NCBI GenBank assembly: GCA_900554845.1
Contig: USIY01000133.1
Location: 1-6,317, forward strand
From: an uncultured Bacteroidales bacterium
GTDB lineage: Bacteria; Bacteroidota; Bacteroidia; Bacteroidales; Muribaculaceae
DNA: 6,317 nt
Direction: 5' to 3'
Part shown: one piece after another, positions 5,100 to 6,317 of the stretch
Layout of the letters: the number at the start of each line of letters is the position of its first letter
How positions within the stretch are numbered: the stretch's first letter is position 1
Program-made: the position numbers and the translations under genes
The notes under the pieces: generated by a model
What the model was told of the DNA's origin: nothing
The model's database searches: none
The model's input: only the letters and a program-made list of their open reading frames with translations

Positions 5100-5273
5100 A
5101 TTTTTACGTGCAATAAGGAGGGAAGCTGTTTGAGACCGAACAAAAATTTAAAGAGAATTTTAAGCGCAGCGTCTAAAAATGAGGCTTGTACCATTTTTCG
5201 TAAAATTGTCGTATAAATAGGCGGAGCCGGTTTTAGAGAGCCGGAGGGAAGTCGAGTTGGCGACCTAACTTTG
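5100..5273. repeat. 174-bp centre element, copy 2
   Basis: This copy is 94% identical without gaps to 3956-4129. It separates gene W (minus) from the degenerate W copy (plus). The dyad arms AAAAATG (5175-5181) and CATTTTT (5192-5198), the CCGGTT/AGCCGG hairpin (5227-5244) and the terminal TAACTTTG are all conserved. Flanking sequence on both sides differs from that of copy 1 apart from the 14-nt leader end at the genes. Confidence 0.85.
5266..5273 (+). promoter_or_regulatory. -7 box TAACTTTG pointing into degenerate arm 2
   Basis: This is an exact match to TAnnTTTG at the same place as in copy 1. No TTTG lies at the usual upstream distance. It would drive the W' region. Confidence 0.4.
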
Positions 5274-5339
5274 CAAAGTGAAATATCATAGCGTGTTCCG
5301 AGCGTGTTTACAAGTAAAGTTCCTCGCGAAACGTCCCGG

Positions 5340-5631
5340 CAAAATCCTGATCCACGTAACCTGCAAGGCATATTTGGCGGTGAACGCCGACTGCAAGCCC
5401 AAATACACATCTACACCGTGAAGTAATCACTCGATGGCAAAGCGGTGCATAGACACCGTGCCATAGCCTCCGGCGCTTGGCTCTGCCAAGAACCCCGTGC
5501 CGAGGAAGCACAGGGAAAAGAATTGCAACGCAATCGCCGAATACCTCTAAAAATCAATCATTGAATGAGGCAAATCGCCTCAGTACGAGTCGATGGAGTG
5601 CAGATGGTTCAGTGGTTCAGTTGGTAAAATC
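5340..5631 (+). pseudogene. Degenerate inverted copy of gene W (W')
   Basis: Collinear matches to gene W on the opposite strand are CAAAATC(C/A)TGA(T/C)CCACGTAA (5340-5359 / 5059-5040, 18 of 20), AAGCCCAAATAC against AAGCTCAAATAC, GAAGTAATCACT (12 of 12, 5420-5431 / 4983-4972), GCCGAGGAAGCACAGG (15 of 16, 5499-5514 / 4929-4914), CAGTACGA, ATGGTTCAG, and GTTGGTAAAATC across the stop codon (12 of 12, 5620-5631 / 4853-4842). The similarity goes on past the stop (TCCCTCAAAGGGC, 13 of 13). W's ATG is CTG here (5347-5349). The frame reads LIHVTCKAYLAVNADCKPKY, then hits TGA after a frameshift. Unlike X'Y'Z', this copy is longer than its partner (about 280 against 207 nt), with extra hairpin-forming sequence at 5434-5505. 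Confidence 0.75.
5434..5505 (+). other. Two adjacent stable stem-loops inside W'
   Basis: The first is ATGGCA-aag-CGGTG-cataga-CACCG-TGCCAT (5434-5464), 11 pairs with a 3-nt bulge. The second is CCT-c-CGGC-g-CTTGGC-tct-GCCAAG-(8 nt)-GCCG-AGG (5467-5505), 13 pairs with small bulges. They fill much of the segment where W' has extra length compared with W. A wobble pair in a nearby stem (TTGGCG/CGCCGA, 5374-5390) is U-G only if the plus strand is transcribed. Confidence 0.5.
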
Positions 5632-5644
5632 TCCCTCAAAGGGC

Positions 5645-5832
5645 CACGAAGGACGGTAACGGCCTATATCTGGAAATGAAAGCTATTGCCGGAACAATGC
5701 CGCGTAAAAAGCGAGCCTCGGATCCACAAAGTGGTGCCGAAGCTCGCTGTATGAGTTAGCGATTGAAGCCTTCCGGTCGAGACCTTACGCTCGATACACG
5801 AAAGCCCGGCGGCGGTACCGCAACTCCATCTA
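5645..5832. other. Non-genic stretch with a long imperfect hairpin
   Basis: No convincing gene is seen between the end of W' homology and the stop of the membrane-protein gene. It contains an imperfect stem AGCGAGC-c-TCGG-at-CCAC-aaa-GTGG-tg-CCGA-a-GCTCGCT (5710-5748; 15 pairs, three mismatches), a TCGAG/CTCGA stem near 5778-5795 and the palindrome GCGGTACCGC (5812-5821). A weak resemblance of 5785-5825 to part of gene X (TACGCT, AAAGCCCG, GGTACC) is too short to call. Confidence 0.4.
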
Positions 5833-6300
5833 TTAAAATCTATCTGCTCGGTGCTCATAATTCTCATAATTTATATGAGAATCAGAACAACTCTTGAAGC
5901 CATCGGTCGTGAAGAATAGAAAAACAATAACTACGACAACGACAAGTATTATATTGGCAATCTTAATCAGCAGGCGTTTAGTACGTCCGAAGAAATCATG
6001 TGTAGTGGCATATTGGTACCCATCCTTAATACATTGATAAAGCCATAGACAAAAAATGATAAGCAGGTACAGAAGAAATGCACCAGTAAAAAGATATTCA
6101 AAAAATTGCGCATGGTCAAAGAGGAATGTCCCGGTAACACCAACAGCACCTCTTACCCAATCAATGGTCCACAACCACCTGCAAAGCAAACTGACAAGAT
6201 AGAACGCACCAACAACTATGACTAACATTAAGGCGCATCCTAATACGACAAAAGAGCCTGTGGTAACATTTTCCCAAAGATTCTTCACCCATTTTTTCAT
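5833..6300 (-). CDS. Small integral membrane protein with three predicted helices
   Basis: The frame runs from ATG at 6300 (MKKWVKNLWENVTTGSFVVL) to TAA at 5833, 155 aa. Three hydrophobic segments stand out: about residues 17-40 (FVVLGCALMLVIVVGAFYLV...), 66-91 (FFEYLFTGAFLLYLLIIFCL...) and 112-130 (IKIANIILVVVVVIVFLFF). There is a basic loop (GRTKRLLIK) before the third helix and a polar, charged C-terminal tail (DSHINYENYEHRADRF). The N-terminal KK, before a helix with no small-residue cleavage site, points to an inner-membrane protein and not a secreted one. No family was recognised. It is AT-rich like the two exported-protein genes. A further possibility is a phage holin or superinfection-exclusion protein, but nothing in the sequence is specific for that. 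Confidence 0.8.
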   Translation of the reverse strand: MKKWVKNLWENVTTGSFVVLGCALMLVIVVGAFYLVSLLCRWLWTIDWVRGAVGVTGTFLFDHAQFFEYLFTGAFLLYLLIIFCLWLYQCIKDGYQYATTHDFFGRTKRLLIKIANIILVVVVVIVFLFFTTDGFKSCSDSHINYENYEHRADRF

Positions 6301-6317
6301 AGATGTTGGAATATGAA

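Noticed and set aside
5600..5660. tRNA-like D-arm (GGTTCAGTTGGTAAAAT) with a CCCT/AGGG stem
   Set aside because: There is no T-arm, acceptor stem or CCA. The same bases align to the last codons, the stop codon and the 3' flank of gene W, which explains them better.
3068..5660. Diversity-generating retroelement (template and variable repeats)
   Set aside because: No reverse transcriptase is visible. Differences between the arms include many indels and are not concentrated at adenines, and the copies are inverted.
4130..5832. Known large phage RNAs (GOLLD or ROOL type)
   Set aside because: Size and hairpins fit loosely, but the regions align to adjacent protein-coding genes, and I could not match any family-specific motif.
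1..6317. CRISPR array, insertion sequence or integrase
   Set aside because: No regularly spaced short repeats and no transposase- or recombinase-like frame on either strand.

Overview
The window looks like an accessory, probably prophage-derived, stretch of a Bacteroidales (gut Bacteroidota) genome. Supporting signs are Bacteroidota-type promoters (TTTG, about 19-20 bp, then TAnnTTTG), leaders without a clear Shine-Dalgarno, an LSSC-type lipoprotein, and structural-type proteins resembling those in Bacteroidales prophages. No sequence search was possible, so all names rest on recognition alone.

Left part (1-2378, minus strand): three genes read right to left and look phage-structural. They are a 370-aa protein, a 77-aa protein whose start lies just after the first gene's stop, and the N-terminus of a portal-like protein that runs off the left edge. 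A lipoprotein gene with its own near-consensus promoter sits inside this series. A signal-peptide protein (2471-2992) is read in the opposite direction. Both exported proteins look like cargo genes. A strong hairpin at 3021-3046 closes the plus-strand gene and the next minus-strand cluster.

Right part (3068-5832): this is the unusual part. A minus-strand cluster of three small genes (X 3594-3911, Y 3328-3543 with an in-frame TGA, Z 3068-3307) is followed by a 174-bp element, and then on the plus strand by a collinear, diverged, indel-rich copy of the same three genes (about 4158-4859). The arrangement then recurs: small gene W (4846-5052, minus), a second copy of the 174-bp element (94% identical, no gaps), and a diverged plus-strand copy of W (5347-5627). 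Each module is thus a large imperfect inverted duplication. The same centre element joins different genes in each, and it ends in a TAACTTTG box pointing into the degenerate arm. The genes on the minus arms are mostly intact. The plus arms have lost or altered the aligned start codons of X, Y and W and carry frameshifts.

The right edge holds a three-helix membrane protein (5833-6300, minus). No tRNA, rRNA, CRISPR array, transposase, integrase or reverse transcriptase is visible. The functions of W, X, Y and Z are unknown. The best-supported conclusion is structural: two mirrored gene/degenerate-copy modules built around one shared element. Whether this is neutral decay, a silent-cassette arrangement or production of a noncoding RNA cannot be decided from the sequence alone.
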